The notes beneath the pieces were generated by a model. It was given only the letters and a program-made list of their open reading frames with translations. It made no database searches and had not been told where the DNA came from. Position numbers and translations under genes: made by a program. Shown here piece by piece: positions 63,001 through 64,000 of a stretch of DNA of 64,000 bases (position 1 is its first letter; each line of letters begins with the position of its first letter). This stretch comes from Warburgia ugandensis. Taxonomy: Eukaryota; Streptophyta; Magnoliopsida; Canellales; Canellaceae. The stretch is from the NCBI GenBank assembly GCA_035236585.1, contig CP141132.1:53633880-53697879 (forward strand), given 5' to 3'.

Positions 63001-63907
63001 GTTTTCATCCATTGATTTTGTATAAATCTAAGGTTTTTAGCTAATTTTATGCAAAATAAGAAATTTCCCCCTTCTACTATTTTTTACTTTTTGGGCATTA
63101 GTACTTAGTAGATTTCCATGAAACCAAAGGGGTTTTGTGCGTGGTTTAGTGATGAATAAGACAAACTACCAGATCATCTATCTGACAGCGATTCATCAAC
63201 TACTTTTAGCCATAAAAGTAAGTTCCTAATTTTTCACTGGAGAAATGATTACCCTTGATTGTTGCCAGTGTTTGGTGAATGAAAACTAGGAAAATGTGAA
63301 AAGGAGGGAGAAGATTGATGGCCTACCTTCTCCAGTCGCTCTTGAAGCTCGATTTTCTATTGTCATAGGAGGGAGAGATGTTGCCATCGTTCGCTGTTCA
63401 CCAATCTTCGTCATAGGTGAAACATCAATTGAGGTTGGGGGGAGAAAAATGATGGTAGCATTAATGAGGGAGGAGGTGCATTTAAAGCCCCACTCCATAA
63501 ATGATATTAAAAAATATTTAAGATTTTTATTTATTTTATTTTATCAGCTTATTAAATGTAGAATGATCACCAGCATTTAATTCTAGTGATCACCCCCTCA
63601 AATCACAATCATGGCTGTCAATGCCTAGATTTCAGCATTCGATCCATGGGCCCACATGTGCAATTACCATTTTGCCCCTCTCATTTAATTTATTAAAATA
63701 CCTTAATTAAAATAATTAGAAGATTTTCATCTGGTATCCAATTTTAGCGTTCTTAATGTCATTGGACTCCATTTCTCACATACATTCTAAATATTGAACT
63801 CTCAATCCATGATCCTACTTTTAAAATTTTTTAAATTTAGAAGTCCAATTTCCACAAAATTTGCATAATTAGGCATTTATAAAATTCCCATAATGGTGTG
63901 TATTACA
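60014..63907 (-). mobile_element. Solo LTR E, related to element B (3894 bp)
   Basis: It runs from TGCGACACCC to GTGTATTACA inside LTR3. Length and several blocks match the B LTR in reverse (61080-61310 against 24890-25140). The sense end ggtgtcgca resembles B's gatgtcaca. No interior is present. The 100-codon open stretch at 61007-61309 lies inside the shared LTR module and is not coding. It holds a hairpin at 60480 and a GC-rich patch at 62500-62650. A weak TATA-like TTTAAAT lies near 63480. Confidence 0.82.
60480..60507 (-). promoter_or_regulatory. Conserved LTR hairpin (E)
   Basis: Perfect 11-bp arms GAGGCATTGCT and AGCAATGCCTC around loop aaccaa, followed by AGTAAGC, 466 bases from the LTR 3' end. 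The stem differs from the A family at paired positions. Confidence 0.7.
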
Positions 63908-64000
63908 TATTAACCTCTAGACCTACAAAATATCAAATTTTTCAGTCATTAGGTAACAAAATGCATGTGTTACAAATTTCGGTCAAAAACCCTAATTTAC
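63908..64000 (-). mobile_element. LTR3, continuation to the window edge
   Basis: The LTR resumes after E and aligns with 30438-30525 of LTR1 ('aacctacaa.atatcaaa', 'aatgca.gtgtta.aaattt'). The LTR end lies beyond the window. Confidence 0.75.

Overview
The window reads as nuclear heterochromatin of a seed plant, most likely a flowering plant. It is AT-rich, has no open reading frame that looks like a host gene, and is built of plant-type Ty3/gypsy LTR retrotransposons inserted into one another. Two clades are recognisable from protein motifs: Athila/Tat-like elements primed by a tRNA-Asp-type site, and Tekay/Del-like chromoviruses primed by tRNA-Met. The species cannot be named from the sequence. 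I saw no tRNA, rRNA, CRISPR array, organelle insert or intact coding sequence.

Bottom layer (all minus strand): a chain of Athila-like units runs across the whole window. From left to right it is: gag end of a unit that leaves the window (1-1761); LTR1 (1762-4565 plus 30033 to about 30590); a pol-less internal region (30591-33144); LTR2 (33145-35774); a decayed pol region (35775-36722 plus 56204 to about 57360); and LTR3 (about 57360-60013 plus 63908 to the edge). Neighbouring units appear to share single LTRs.

Left stack: a chromovirus-like element B (4566-30032, plus strand) sits inside LTR1. Its 5' LTR carries a truncated second element A (about 6977-17631, minus strand), which has about 5 kb LTRs and a 2.8 kb non-coding interior. 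Its 3' LTR carries a 3.7 kb solo LTR, C (25889-29559).

Right stack, four levels deep: the integrase gene of the Athila-like unit is split by G (36723-56203), a 4.9 kb solo LTR of the A family. G is split by F (37525-52083), a nearly complete Tekay/Del-like element with gag, protease, RT, RNase H, integrase and chromodomain-like tail on the minus strand, broken by stops and frameshifts. The 3' LTR of F is split by A2 (39600-44153), another A-family solo LTR. LTR3 holds E (60014-63907), a solo LTR related to B.

Almost every insertion is supported by a 5-bp target-site duplication: ggctt/agttt for B, acttt for C, tatcc for G, tttac for F, cctgg/cttgg for A2, gatta/tatta for E. These fix element borders to within a base or two. 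The most interesting signal is a hairpin about 0.4-0.6 kb from the 3' end of every chromoviral LTR family here. Its stem sequence differs between families but stays paired, which suggests selection on RNA structure. Nothing here looks like a new coding system; the value of the window is in its nesting record, the very long LTRs and the non-coding structures conserved between families.
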